This document shows, piece after piece, positions 16,892 to 27,000 of a stretch of DNA of 42,286 bases (positions within the stretch are counted from its first letter, which is position 1; the number at the start of each line of letters is the position of its first letter). The DNA is from Candidatus Altimarinota bacterium (GTDB lineage Bacteria; Patescibacteriota; Gracilibacteria; UBA4473), in assembly GCA_018608565.1 (NCBI GenBank), contig JABAZT010000022.1, positions 13,451 through 55,736 on the forward strand, written 5' to 3'. A program made the translations under genes and the position numbers. The notes beneath the pieces were generated by a model. The model ran no database searches, was not told where the DNA came from, and worked only from the letters and a program-made list of their open reading frames with translations.

Positions 16892-18682
16892 ATGAAAATA
16901 TATATCTTTTTTGCTATTCTCTCTACTTTCGGTCTTCACCACATAACACTTGCTGGATTTGTTGACATTCGACCTAACCAAGAAGTTTATGACAGTGTCC
17001 AATATTTTGTGGAAAAAAACATCATAAATGATCAAGGGCGATTCTCTCCTGATAGTATCGTGACACATAACTTCTTTTGGATGTTACTCATAAGCGAAGC
17101 TGGGTTTTCCAATGGAATTACTTCTGGTGATCTTCCCTCAAATATTAATCCTGATTCTATTATTGCTCCATTCCTTAGACAGGCCTCACGACTTGGACTA
17201 CTCAATACAAATAAAGAGTATCTCGAAAATACTCCTGTTACAGAGCTAGAAGCTCTCAAGATAATTCTTGCCTCAAAAAATATTGATATCCCGAATCGTC
17301 CCTCCGTACGATTTAGAAAAAAAGTAGGAAAAATATCTCCTCGAAGTGGAGCTATACGATATATGGAAGCTGGACATGCTTCTCATATACTTTCTGCTCT
17401 TGATGTTTCTACGTTTGCCCCTCACCGGAACCTAAGCCGAAAGAAGTTTGTTACCTGGCTGCATAACTATGTAGTAGGTGGAGAGAAGCAAGAATCTACA
17501 ATCGAAACTTCACGATACAGTAGTAATAATCCAAATCGAAGAAGTTTTGCCGATCTTCAAAAAAGAGAACAAACAAAAGTCCCAAAAGCACTTAAAAATG
17601 CATCTCAAACACTTACTATTCCTGACGGAAAAATCCTAGAAGCGGTTTTAGCACAGATTGAGAGTAGTTTTCGATTTGATGACCAGCTCACGGTTGAAAA
17701 AAAACGAGACATGATCAATGCTGGAATTCGTGCGATGGTAGAAGCTATGGACGATAAATATAGCAGCTATATCCAACCAAAAGATGTTTCTAAATTTAAA
17801 GATAGCTTAGATGGGAAATTTAGTGGAGTTGGGGCGTTTGTAGATATGATCGATGGAAAGTTTACCATAGAGTCTCCCATCAAAGGAAGTCCAGCTGAAG
17901 ATGCTGGACTTGAACCTGGAGATATTGTGATAGAGGTAGATGGAGAAAATATCGAAAGTGAAGATACTCACACTATTGTGAATATGATTAAAGGAGAAGC
18001 TGGAACTGATGTAACACTCAATATACTGCGGGAGGGACGACGAATTGATTTTACTATCACTCGTGGAGAAATCACTGTCCCCGCTCTTGATCTAAAATGG
18101 GAGAAAGCCATTCCTATCATTGGAATCCATCAGTTTAGTCGAAATACTGGAACCCAGCTCAAACAAATGATTGCCAATGATATTCTGCCTAAGAATCCCC
18201 GTGGTATTATCATCGATGTTCGGAGTAACCCTGGAGGATACCTGACAACGGCCGTACAGGTATCTAGCTTATTTTTTGAAGAAGGACGAGAACTCTTCCA
18301 TGTTGAATATCGAAAGCAAAAAGAAACCTACAAAGCCCCTAATGATGGTATTCTAAAGGGATTTGATAACATTGTACTACTTCAAAACAAGGGAAGTGCT
18401 TCAGCTTCTGAGATTTTAGCCGCGGTTCTTAAAGACTATAATAGAGCTACTATTATTGGAACCCCAAGCCTTGGAAAAGGAACGGTGCAGGATGTAACGA
18501 ATTTTAATAACGGAGGGGTTCTCAAGCTCACCGTTGCTAAATGGCTGAGCCCAAAAGGAAATTGGGTTCATGAGACGGGAGTTATTCCTGACATTGAAAT
18601 GGAAGCTCAGACGGTTGAACAGCGACGAGCTGATATAGATCCGCCATTAGACAGAGCTATTAATGCCGTGCTAGGTCGATAG
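16892..18682 (+). CDS. SLH-domain S41 (CtpA-type) processing protease
   Basis: A signal peptide (residues 1-21) precedes SLH-like repeats (about 22-200; FVDIRPNQEVYDSVQYFVEK matches the SLH pattern), which would hold it at the cell wall. A PDZ domain (about 300-385; SPIKGSPAEDAGLEPGDIV) is followed by the S41 peptidase domain. The Ser-Lys dyad is intact: S504 in GSASASE and K529 in LGKGTVQ, with the family's usual spacing of 25. The RGIIIDVRSNPGG strand is also present. CtpA-type enzymes trim the C-termini of exported proteins. The next three genes encode exported proteins and could be substrates (inference). The 5' region has only a weak -10 (TGTAAT, about 10 bases before the ATG). Confidence 0.95.
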   Translation: MKIYIFFAILSTFGLHHITLAGFVDIRPNQEVYDSVQYFVEKNIINDQGRFSPDSIVTHNFFWMLLISEAGFSNGITSGDLPSNINPDSIIAPFLRQASRLGLLNTNKEYLENTPVTELEALKIILASKNIDIPNRPSVRFRKKVGKISPRSGAIRYMEAGHASHILSALDVSTFAPHRNLSRKKFVTWLHNYVVGGEKQESTIETSRYSSNNPNRRSFADLQKREQTKVPKALKNASQTLTIPDGKILEAVLAQIESSFRFDDQLTVEKKRDMINAGIRAMVEAMDDKYSSYIQPKDVSKFKDSLDGKFSGVGAFVDMIDGKFTIESPIKGSPAEDAGLEPGDIVIEVDGENIESEDTHTIVNMIKGEAGTDVTLNILREGRRIDFTITRGEITVPALDLKWEKAIPIIGIHQFSRNTGTQLKQMIANDILPKNPRGIIIDVRSNPGGYLTTAVQVSSLFFEEGRELFHVEYRKQKETYKAPNDGILKGFDNIVLLQNKGSASASEILAAVLKDYNRATIIGTPSLGKGTVQDVTNFNNGGVLKLTVAKWLSPKGNWVHETGVIPDIEMEAQTVEQRRADIDPPLDRAINAVLGR

Positions 18683-18783
18683 TTTTATCAAAAATTGTTG
18701 TCCCCTATTTAAGCCCCTACATACATTCCTCTGGCCAATTATTTGTACTTCTCTTCTTATTTCTAATTTTCTGAACAAAAAAT

Positions 18784-18812
18784 TTGACCACATGCGTAAT
18801 AGGAATTAGATT
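18784..18812 (+). promoter_or_regulatory. Weak promoter candidate before amidase gene
   Basis: TTGACC (18784-18789), a 17-base spacer and TAGATT (18807-18812, 4 of 6). The 175-base gap between the protease and amidase genes otherwise shows no terminator or RNA gene that I can support. Confidence 0.3.
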
Positions 18813-18857
18813 AAGTGAGACTTAGTCTTAAAAGACACAAATAAAACAAATATTGTA

Positions 18858-21395
18858 ATGCTTGAATCGCTTTGGCTCGGCCTCCTCAGTCTTGTAAATG
18901 TAGAAGGTGACGTCCTCTATACTGGAACACTCAATATCCCAAAAGGAGAATATGTAATTTCTGTTGATCATCCGTTTAACTCTCTTTCAATACAGAATGA
19001 GGATGGAGATCTTCCAGAACTTTTTATTTGGAATAATGATAATTATGAAAAATGGGAGGCAGACCATCATGATTCTACTTTTTCTGAATTGTTTTTTTCT
19101 GCTGATGACAAGGATCAATTACAAATCAAGTCAGATGAAGCATTTACTGCCAAAATTCATGCGGTAGACCTTGATGAAACAAAGGAATACCAAGCTTCCT
19201 CTAGTGATATAGAGATGGGAAACGCCAACTCTGCACATAAGTTTTTTTCTCGAAGTTTCAGAGGAAAAGTTCCTCGATATTATACTCGCTCTGACTGGGG
19301 TGCTGATGAGAGTTTGAGAGTTCGGGGATTTGGAAGAGCTATCAAGGACGTATTTGGATTTAGAACCTCAGCCCCCGAAGCTAAGAAACTTCCATCTAAA
19401 TTTAAACCTAAGGTTGTTGCACGGAAAAATGATCAAGGACAATCCCTCTCATGGCCGATAGAAGAGAATCAAGTTATAAAGAAAATTGTAGTACACCACA
19501 CAGCAGAACATGTTGATGAAAAACGGAGTCCGTTTGAACTCATGAGAGCCATATACTACTACCACACCAAAACTCGTGGATGGGGAGATATTGGATATAA
19601 CTTTGTGATTGACGCTCATGGGAATATTTACGAAGGAAGAGCTGGAGGTCCTACGGCTGTTGGAGCTCACACTGCATATCATAATGTAGGAAGTATTGGA
19701 ATATCCCTCATGGGGAATTTTCAGAAAGAAAATCCTACGGCCTACCAACAAAAATCCCTTGAGATATTAATTGCAGACCAAGCGCTTCGATTTGGAATTA
19801 ATCCTATCACGCAAACTCATTTCCTACATACGAATTCCTATAATATATCTGGTCATAGAGATGTCGCGATAGAAGGTCATGGGACGGCATGTCCCGGAGC
19901 CAACCTACATGCCCTACTGCCTGAAATAAGAGAGAATACAGCCTCAATTCTCCAGATATTAAAAGAAAAAGTACGAACTTCTACTCGAGACCGAATTGGT
20001 CGTAAAAGCACTGCGGCACCAAAAGTACGTGGGAATATTGAACGTGACATATCCCCAGATTTTGAAGTTGCACAGGTCTTAAAACGAAAAATTTTACGCC
20101 GAGGAGATAAAGCTGTGCTGGAAATAAAAGTCCGAAATAATTCTCAAACAACCTGGAATAAAGGCTCAACTGTACGAGTCAATGGAACTCCGGAGGGGAT
20201 GACCATTTCCCATTTTCGTTCGGTAGAACCAATTGGGGCTGGATTTACCGGAATATTTCGAGCACAAGCTACCATAAATGACACTCCAAATGGTCAATAT
20301 GAAATTGGTCTTGAAGAGGCTATCCTAAACGCTCGAACGAGTGAAAAAGGTATTTTCTTTCCACTACAGGTTTCTGGAGAACGAAGTGTAATTGGGCGTA
20401 CTTTCAACACCTCTAATAACAAGATTGTATCAAAAGGATCTACAAAAAAACTAGGAATTAGATCACTACAGGCAAATTCTTTTAATCGAGATGTTAAAAC
20501 CAAAAAAGAAACCTCACTGGAAAGATACTCGTTTGAAGAAGCCACCACTGACTTTGGTCCCTATACCAAAATAAAACTATCCTACTTTGATGAAAATTTT
20601 GCTCTTGTAAGCTCAAAAGACCGGATGAGACTCTATGAAAGAAATAAAGTTATTGCGGATATTGATCCGAATGTTCCTGTTACAATTATCCCTGATAGTA
20701 ATAAATTTATCGTTCGAGCTGAAGATGGAGGTTCATGGCTCATCAATGACCCACAGCTTCGAACCTTTACCAATAACGGAGTTCTTAAAATCAGTAATTA
20801 CGATCGAAAACTTGGTGCTACCGCCTATAATCAATTTAGATGGAAACTTAATTTCTATAAAAATTCTGATAGAAAACTTTTTATTGTAAATGAGCTTCCT
20901 CTCGAAAAATATCTATGGGGACTTTCTGAACAACCTTCTACAGAGCCTATGGAGAAAAAACATGCCATTCATGTTCTGGCTCGAAGCTATGCTCATGTGT
21001 ATGGAGGTTCAAGAAGAAAATTCAAAACAAATCTTTACGATCTAGAAGATTCCCCTCGTACCTCACAGTTCTATCTTGGTTATGAATGGGAAAGATACCA
21101 TCACGAACAAAAAGCGCTTGTCACTGAGACACATGGATATCTATTAACCGTTGATGGAACTCCTGTCATTGGTCCATATTTCACGCAAAGCTCTGGATAT
21201 AGTGTTAACCCTTGGATCTCTCAATATCCTTGGGCGAGAGTTCGAGAACTTCCGTTTGATCAAGGATTAAAACAAAAAGGACATGGAGTTGGACTTTCCG
21301 GAAATTCATCTCGTCGTCTCGCAGAACTTGGATATGATTATCATGCTATTTTAGATTACTTTTTTGAAGGGGTAGAAGTGCAAAAAAAATATTAG
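18858..21395 (+). CDS. Amidase-SpoIID fusion (peptidoglycan hydrolase)
   Basis: A fusion (845 residues) of two wall-cutting domains. The Amidase_2/PGRP domain (about 205-370) cleaves between MurNAc and L-Ala and has the zinc ligands H213 (VVHHTA), H333 (SGHRDV) and C345 (GTACPG), plus GYNFVID. A linker (about 395-510) holds an Ig-like segment with NNSQTTWNKG. The C-terminal SpoIID/LytB domain (about 630-845), a glycan-strand lytic transglycosylase, shows LPLEKYLWGLSEQP with catalytic Glu E691, AIHVLARSYA, YFTQSSGYSV and KGHGVGLSG. The first 17 residues (MLESLWLGLLSLVNVEG) are only mildly hydrophobic, so export is not clearly shown; no other in-frame ATG lies upstream before a stop. It heads a three-gene block of exported proteins. 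In SpoIID systems amidase activity precedes glycan cutting, so the fusion joins consecutive steps. Confidence 0.95.
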   Translation: MLESLWLGLLSLVNVEGDVLYTGTLNIPKGEYVISVDHPFNSLSIQNEDGDLPELFIWNNDNYEKWEADHHDSTFSELFFSADDKDQLQIKSDEAFTAKIHAVDLDETKEYQASSSDIEMGNANSAHKFFSRSFRGKVPRYYTRSDWGADESLRVRGFGRAIKDVFGFRTSAPEAKKLPSKFKPKVVARKNDQGQSLSWPIEENQVIKKIVVHHTAEHVDEKRSPFELMRAIYYYHTKTRGWGDIGYNFVIDAHGNIYEGRAGGPTAVGAHTAYHNVGSIGISLMGNFQKENPTAYQQKSLEILIADQALRFGINPITQTHFLHTNSYNISGHRDVAIEGHGTACPGANLHALLPEIRENTASILQILKEKVRTSTRDRIGRKSTAAPKVRGNIERDISPDFEVAQVLKRKILRRGDKAVLEIKVRNNSQTTWNKGSTVRVNGTPEGMTISHFRSVEPIGAGFTGIFRAQATINDTPNGQYEIGLEEAILNARTSEKGIFFPLQVSGERSVIGRTFNTSNNKIVSKGSTKKLGIRSLQANSFNRDVKTKKETSLERYSFEEATTDFGPYTKIKLSYFDENFALVSSKDRMRLYERNKVIADIDPNVPVTIIPDSNKFIVRAEDGGSWLINDPQLRTFTNNGVLKISNYDRKLGATAYNQFRWKLNFYKNSDRKLFIVNELPLEKYLWGLSEQPSTEPMEKKHAIHVLARSYAHVYGGSRRKFKTNLYDLEDSPRTSQFYLGYEWERYHHEQKALVTETHGYLLTVDGTPVIGPYFTQSSGYSVNPWISQYPWARVRELPFDQGLKQKGHGVGLSGNSSRRLAELGYDYHAILDYFFEGVEVQKKY

Positions 21396-21411
21396 GGAGC
21401 CGGGGTATTTC

Positions 21412-21420
21412 TGGTACTAT
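21412..21420 (+). promoter_or_regulatory. Extended -10 immediately before secreted-protein gene
   Basis: TGG plus TACTAT ends 8 bases before the ATG at 21429. This would allow a leaderless transcript and favours that ATG over the TTG at 21426. The -35 region is unclear. Confidence 0.45.
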
Positions 21421-21428
21421 ATTGATTG

Positions 21429-24095
21429 ATGAAGCTTCTTTGCTCTATTGTATTGTTTGGACTCGTCTTCCTGCTTAATGCTTTGCCTGTGCTTGCCATA
21501 GAAGAAGATTCTGTAGTGGGACTAAAAACTAAGCTCCTTATCCCTCCAGTAACTGCTGAAATTGTTTCTTTTGAGGGCCCTAAATATTTTGTATCTCATA
21601 ACGAAACAGCCACGCTCTCGTTTCAGGGAAAAATAACTCCAAGTATTTCAAAAAGCTTTGGCCTTAATGTTAAAGTTGGATTTGACGCTGATTCTGCCAA
21701 GGAAGGATTTGCCTACGAAGAAGATGTCTTGGTTATGCCAGACAGAGATGGTGATTTTGAGGCATCAATTTATTTTTCCCCTTTTATGGATTTGTCTCAA
21801 GTTTTTGTCGTAACTGAGCTATATCAAGATGATAAAAGTATTTTTAAACAAGGATGGAGTACTCCAAAACTAAAAAAAGATACTCGCCCAAAACCAAGCG
21901 AAACCCTGGAACAAATAGTGGCTGATCCAATTCCTATTCCAGGAAATGAATCCAATGAAATTAAAACCCGTATTGAGGTTCCCCCTGTAATTTCTGAATC
22001 ACCCTCGTTCAACACACTAATTCAATCTCACTCATCTAATCCATTTGTTAAATATTGGGGCTTAATAGGTACTTTTTTGATTTTATGTCTTTGTTTTATC
22101 TGGATCGGCACATCCAAGTGGAAGTCACGAAAGCAACTCTCGCTTATACTTTTTTTTGTTTCATTATTGTCTTTCGGAACTACTCAGGCCCAATCGGTAG
22201 CCTTGAGTGAGGCCTACTTCTCTCTTCCTACCGTTTCACCTCTTGCCTATTACAGTACCAACACTGATAGCCCTTTATCTGTTTTAACCATAAAGGGCGG
22301 GGCGGCGCATGACGATGAAGGTTTGTTTTCGAAGGGAACCGTTACAAGACTGCGGCTTATTTTTGATAAAGATAAGAATTTCTTTGTAGCTCCAATTATT
22401 GAATTTAATAACGTGGATACTAATACAAATAATAATTTTGATCTTGATATTGCACAAAGTGGTTCAGGGAAAAATGTAGATTTTTTGTTTTCCGTTCCAT
22501 TTAGTCGTCTCCCAGATATTGATGACGGACTCTGGGGATTTGAACTACAATTCTTTGTAGTTCCAGATATCAATACTCCTTCAAATGGAACTTGGTATGG
22601 TATGAATTTTGGAGGAAATATAGCGATAGATTCTGTTCCCCCGCTGATTGATATTGAATACTGGAATCATGATGACTCTGCCGGAGCTTGGGATATCTCT
22701 AATTATACTAATAACGTTAGTGATTTTGTGGTTGATTTTCAAAATGATGATTCAACAGTTCGTCCATACACACGATACCCAATTCAGGTAAAACTTACTT
22801 GTACTGATGTTTCTGGATTTGATGACACTAAGGAGGGAAATAATGAACCTATAGCTAATCCGTCTTTCAATACGTTTGATCCCGCCAATTGTATGGCAAG
22901 TGATGGAAATATCGTTAACGCCTATGACACAGATTTTCTTGTTCGAGGAAATTTTTGTCCTGACCCTCGAGAGTGTGACACGCTTGGATCTCGAACTCTT
23001 GAAGTTTGTGATTTTGCCGGAAATTGTACCGAGCAGGAAATCATGACCAATTGGTATGATCCTATTCCTCCCAAACTAAATGAAGTTATTAATAATCGAG
23101 TTCTAGGAGCTTATGGTTTAGGATTCAAAGGACTTCAATTTTATCGAGAAGACAGAACTTCTACTCTCAATGATTTATACCTTTCAGGACTATCTCCTGC
23201 TGCAACCATCGCGGCTGATGGCATTAACCGGATTATTTTTGCCTTGGATGATAACGATCACTATGTAGACAACACTGGACAGTGCTATGGAACCTGTCCT
23301 ATCCCTGAAAACCAAAAAGAAGAAGCAAGTGACGCACTCTATGATAAAGATGCCTGCGGGTCTGTTGACCTTGCCGGAACACTCAATGACAAACTATACC
23401 GAGGCGAGGATCTAGGTATTTGTGAGGATCTCTATAAATCTTGTATCAACTCTCAAGGATTCACCGGCCAGATTGATATTGTGAGTCGAACCTGTGTACC
23501 TGATTGTCCTCCTATGTACGTTGAAAATGCTGGAACCTGTGAACCTGAAAATTCAGAATGGGGAACCTGGAATGGATCTTATGGAATTTGCGAAGCCGTT
23601 GGAACACCTCAATGGGGCTCTGATTGTTCTACTCAATGTGGTCCAGGAAGTCTTACCTGTGAAGATAATGCTGGAATTAAATCCCCAAATCTCACCTGTG
23701 AGTATATTGGAATACAAATCCCTATTGAGAACTGTGACCCCTCTACTGCCCCAGGAAGCTCTGAATCATGTGTTGTTGCTTGTTCTGGTGATGGGAGCTG
23801 TAATGTCCAATCATGTACTTATACCGCGGATGCAGAATGTAGTGATATTTTTATAAATACAGGAGAAGGTGATTATATCCCGTGTAATACCGGAGAACTT
23901 TGCGATCGAAATAATGGTGATACTTTATCGGCCATTAATACTTTTGGAGCCTGCTCTCTCGGAGCTTCTGTTAATACAAGTAACTGGAATCTAATTGATT
24001 CGAACACGGCCGCCTCCGTCCAGTGTAATAACCCTGACAATCCTGGTCTTGTAACAATTACTGGTGCTATATTTGAATGTACTATCACTCCATGA
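21429..24095 (+). CDS. Secreted Cys-rich protein with internal TM hairpin
   Basis: This 888-residue protein has a signal peptide (MKLLCSIVLFGLVFLLNALP, ending VLA). Residues of about 25-205 form an extracytoplasmic beta-rich domain. Then come a helix (about 211-230, LIGTFLILCLCFIWIG), a short basic loop (SKWKSRKQ), and a second hydrophobic stretch (about 237-252) ending in an AQA-like cleavage motif. This looks exactly like a C-terminal membrane anchor joined to another protein's signal peptide. There is no ATG, GTG or TTG near the second segment, so one polypeptide is predicted. The rest is extracellular and becomes Cys-rich after residue 600; a WGTWNG...STQCGPGS stretch resembles thrombospondin type 1. 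It shares ATGA with the next gene. Function unknown. Confidence 0.88.
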   Translation: MKLLCSIVLFGLVFLLNALPVLAIEEDSVVGLKTKLLIPPVTAEIVSFEGPKYFVSHNETATLSFQGKITPSISKSFGLNVKVGFDADSAKEGFAYEEDVLVMPDRDGDFEASIYFSPFMDLSQVFVVTELYQDDKSIFKQGWSTPKLKKDTRPKPSETLEQIVADPIPIPGNESNEIKTRIEVPPVISESPSFNTLIQSHSSNPFVKYWGLIGTFLILCLCFIWIGTSKWKSRKQLSLILFFVSLLSFGTTQAQSVALSEAYFSLPTVSPLAYYSTNTDSPLSVLTIKGGAAHDDEGLFSKGTVTRLRLIFDKDKNFFVAPIIEFNNVDTNTNNNFDLDIAQSGSGKNVDFLFSVPFSRLPDIDDGLWGFELQFFVVPDINTPSNGTWYGMNFGGNIAIDSVPPLIDIEYWNHDDSAGAWDISNYTNNVSDFVVDFQNDDSTVRPYTRYPIQVKLTCTDVSGFDDTKEGNNEPIANPSFNTFDPANCMASDGNIVNAYDTDFLVRGNFCPDPRECDTLGSRTLEVCDFAGNCTEQEIMTNWYDPIPPKLNEVINNRVLGAYGLGFKGLQFYREDRTSTLNDLYLSGLSPAATIAADGINRIIFALDDNDHYVDNTGQCYGTCPIPENQKEEASDALYDKDACGSVDLAGTLNDKLYRGEDLGICEDLYKSCINSQGFTGQIDIVSRTCVPDCPPMYVENAGTCEPENSEWGTWNGSYGICEAVGTPQWGSDCSTQCGPGSLTCEDNAGIKSPNLTCEYIGIQIPIENCDPSTAPGSSESCVVACSGDGSCNVQSCTYTADAECSDIFINTGEGDYIPCNTGELCDRNNGDTLSAINTFGACSLGASVNTSNWNLIDSNTAASVQCNNPDNPGLVTITGAIFECTITP

Positions 24096-27000
24096 GTATT
24101 TTAAAAAAACAGTATCATTATTTCCTGAGAGGACTCTGTGTCCTAGGAATACTAGTAACTGGACATGTCGATGTACAAGCGTATATAGGAGAATGTGGCC
24201 CTGCTGCTAGTACCCCATCAGAAACTCGAACCTGGTCATATCCACCTGGGTCAGAACTTAATGTTCCTGGAAATCTCTGCTCCCGTGGAAATCCGTCTGA
24301 TATTCCTCCTTACGGAGATTCTGATACATTGCTGTATACTTGGACTTGTGATGGTCCTAGTGGTTCTGCTAGCTGTGAGGCAAGCATCCCTGGAGAGTAT
24401 AAAATAGGAAGATGTGGATCAGCTACCTATAATTATAGTAATGGGTTTTCTCAGCCAGAATTAGACCCTCAATCCTATTCTATTCCTCCCCAGGTAGATT
24501 TATGTTATTTATTTGTTCCTGGAGTTGATTGTCCACTTCCAACTCAACCAGGCTGTATTCCTCAATACTATGGAGGAATTGCTTTTGAAAACCCCCCTGC
24601 ACTCAATACCTCAAATTCGACATTTAGCTGGGATTGTCGAGGAGTGGGAGGTGGATCTGATTTTCAAGGATGTACCGCAAACTATGTACCCCCCGTGTGT
24701 GATACCCCTGCCCCATCTAAAACACAACCGAATAGAACCGACCTTTGTGTAGAGGATCGAGGAATTCCTACGGTTATAACTGAAAATGAGGTTTCAGGAC
24801 TGTATGAATGGACTTGTAAGGGGGCTCATGAGCCAGACAATGTGAACTGTAGCTCTGTATGGATCCGTGACGCACAATGTGGTAGTGCTGAATCTAAATC
24901 ATATGAAGCTGGAGTAACTCCTGGCGGTGAAGATTTTTGTAGTATTGGAACATATCAAAATGATATAGACGAAGTCGGTAATACCTTCACTTGGTCTTGT
25001 AATGGTATAAATGGAGGTATCCCTGTAAGTGACTGTGCTGCCGCAACTCATGAAAATGGTTCCTGCGGAACCGCGACATCAGAAATACATTCTACTGCTC
25101 CTACTCAAAATCTATGTTTAAATGGAGCCCTCAATACAGGCCTTGGTGTAACTCAGAATGGCGATGGATCACTTTATGAATGGCAGTGTAATGGAATTAA
25201 TAATGGCAGCCTGCCTAGTCAGCAATTAGCCACAAACTCTCCTACCTGTAGTGCTACGCGGAATATTCCTGGAATTTGTGGTGACGCTGATGACTCAACT
25301 GGAGCTGATATGGATTATCAATATGTTTTGGATATAAATCCTTCTGACTTTTGTAGTGTTGGGACCGAGGATAACTTTGCAGAAGATACTAATGCTCAAA
25401 CTTATACGTGGGATTGTGTTGGGAGTGCCGGAACCCCTGACTCGCAATGTATTGCGACACTAACTCCACCACCCCCTCCCATTGATGGATCATGTGGATC
25501 TGACAATACTTCCCCAAATAATTTTCGAAATCCTCCGAATAATCCTAGCACTATGTGTGGTTATTCTTCTGTGACGCCAGTAGCTACTGAAAACACAAGT
25601 ACAGGATATTGGGAATGGGATTGTATTGGTTCTGGTGGTGGGATAACCCCTCCTACCTGTACAGCAAATATCACTCGTGATGCGGAATGTGGAAGTGCTG
25701 CAGGAATAAATGTCTATGCCTCTGATGAACCTGGGGATCCAGATCTTTGTGAAATAGGAAATTCAAATACTGGAGTAAGTGAATTAGTCGGTACTTTTTC
25801 TTGGGGGTGCCCTGGGATATTTGGAGGAAATCCAGAAAACAACTGTACTGCTAATATTATTTCAAATGGAGCTTGTGCCCTAGCTGTTCATACTAAAAAC
25901 CTATCAGATCCATATTCTGTTACTCTTTGTGACATTGGTAGTCCAACTAATATTGATTCTGACGGAGCCAAACATACCTGGCATTGTGAGGGAGACAATG
26001 GTGGAAATATTGAGGAAAGTTGTTGGGCTAATGTGCAAATTAATGGAAGCTGTGGTGGTTCTAACGGAAAAACATTCCCATCAACTCCAACGTCAAATCT
26101 CTGTAACCAAGGAGATTTATCAATTCTCCCTGAAACAAATACTCAGTATAAATGGACTTGTGGAGGAACAAACGGAGGTTCTGAAGGGATCTGTACGGCT
26201 GAAAAATCTGGTACTGCCGAGTGTGGAATAGCTAATAATACAAATCATTACCTTGCTACCGATATCCTGACAGAAGACACCTGTCTTACTAGTTCGGTAG
26301 ATAATCCAAGTATCGTAGAGAATACTGGCTCTCTTGAATTTACCTGGATCTGTGCGGGTTTAAATCCCGGGGATATGGATGCCAATTGTATCGCTCATAA
26401 AAAAGTAGATGGGGCCTGTGGTGAAGCTAAAACAAATACCACGCTACACCCCTTTGAAACTCCTCCAGAAAGTGATCTATGTACCACTGGGACTGCCAGT
26501 AGAGTCCGACGTGGCGGAACGAATACAAATCCTACATATGATTGGGACTGCCTTGGTGAAAATGAGGGAATTGAAGAACTCAATTGTAGTGCTCCAGCTC
26601 TTGGAAAGATTGGATCTGTTCAATCTGATATAGATGAAGCTCTTTCTACTCTCCGAGTTCAATACACGGCTGGGCCAGGAGCCAATCCAAATTTTACGTG
26701 TCTTAATCAGTCTTCTCCCGACTTTACACTACAACTAAATGAATCACCTCTCAGTGGATTGGATTTTGATGGAGTCGAAGAAGCTATTGTTTCAAACTGT
26801 ATGAATCAAAGTGGGGCTTATACATTTACACTCACGATCCAAGATGTTGCTGGAAACCCACCAGTCACCGAAATCTATCGTCTAGAAGTTCTTGCTGGGA
26901 ATGTAGAAGTAAATCGGACTGAAGACTCTTTTGATAACTGTGATGATGAGATTGACCCACTCTATGATCGAAACGATCTACTCGCCACCCCAAACCTCAC

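Noticed and set aside
24077-24091. Five-codon upstream extension of the giant repeat protein
   Set aside because: The ATG at 24092 gives the usual ATGA overlap and a better signal peptide start.
11158-24095. TGA recoded as glycine (Gracilibacteria-type code)
   Set aside because: folB ends in TGA at 11158-11160 and the protein at 21429 ends in TGA at 24093-24095, each at a natural end, so TGA is a stop.
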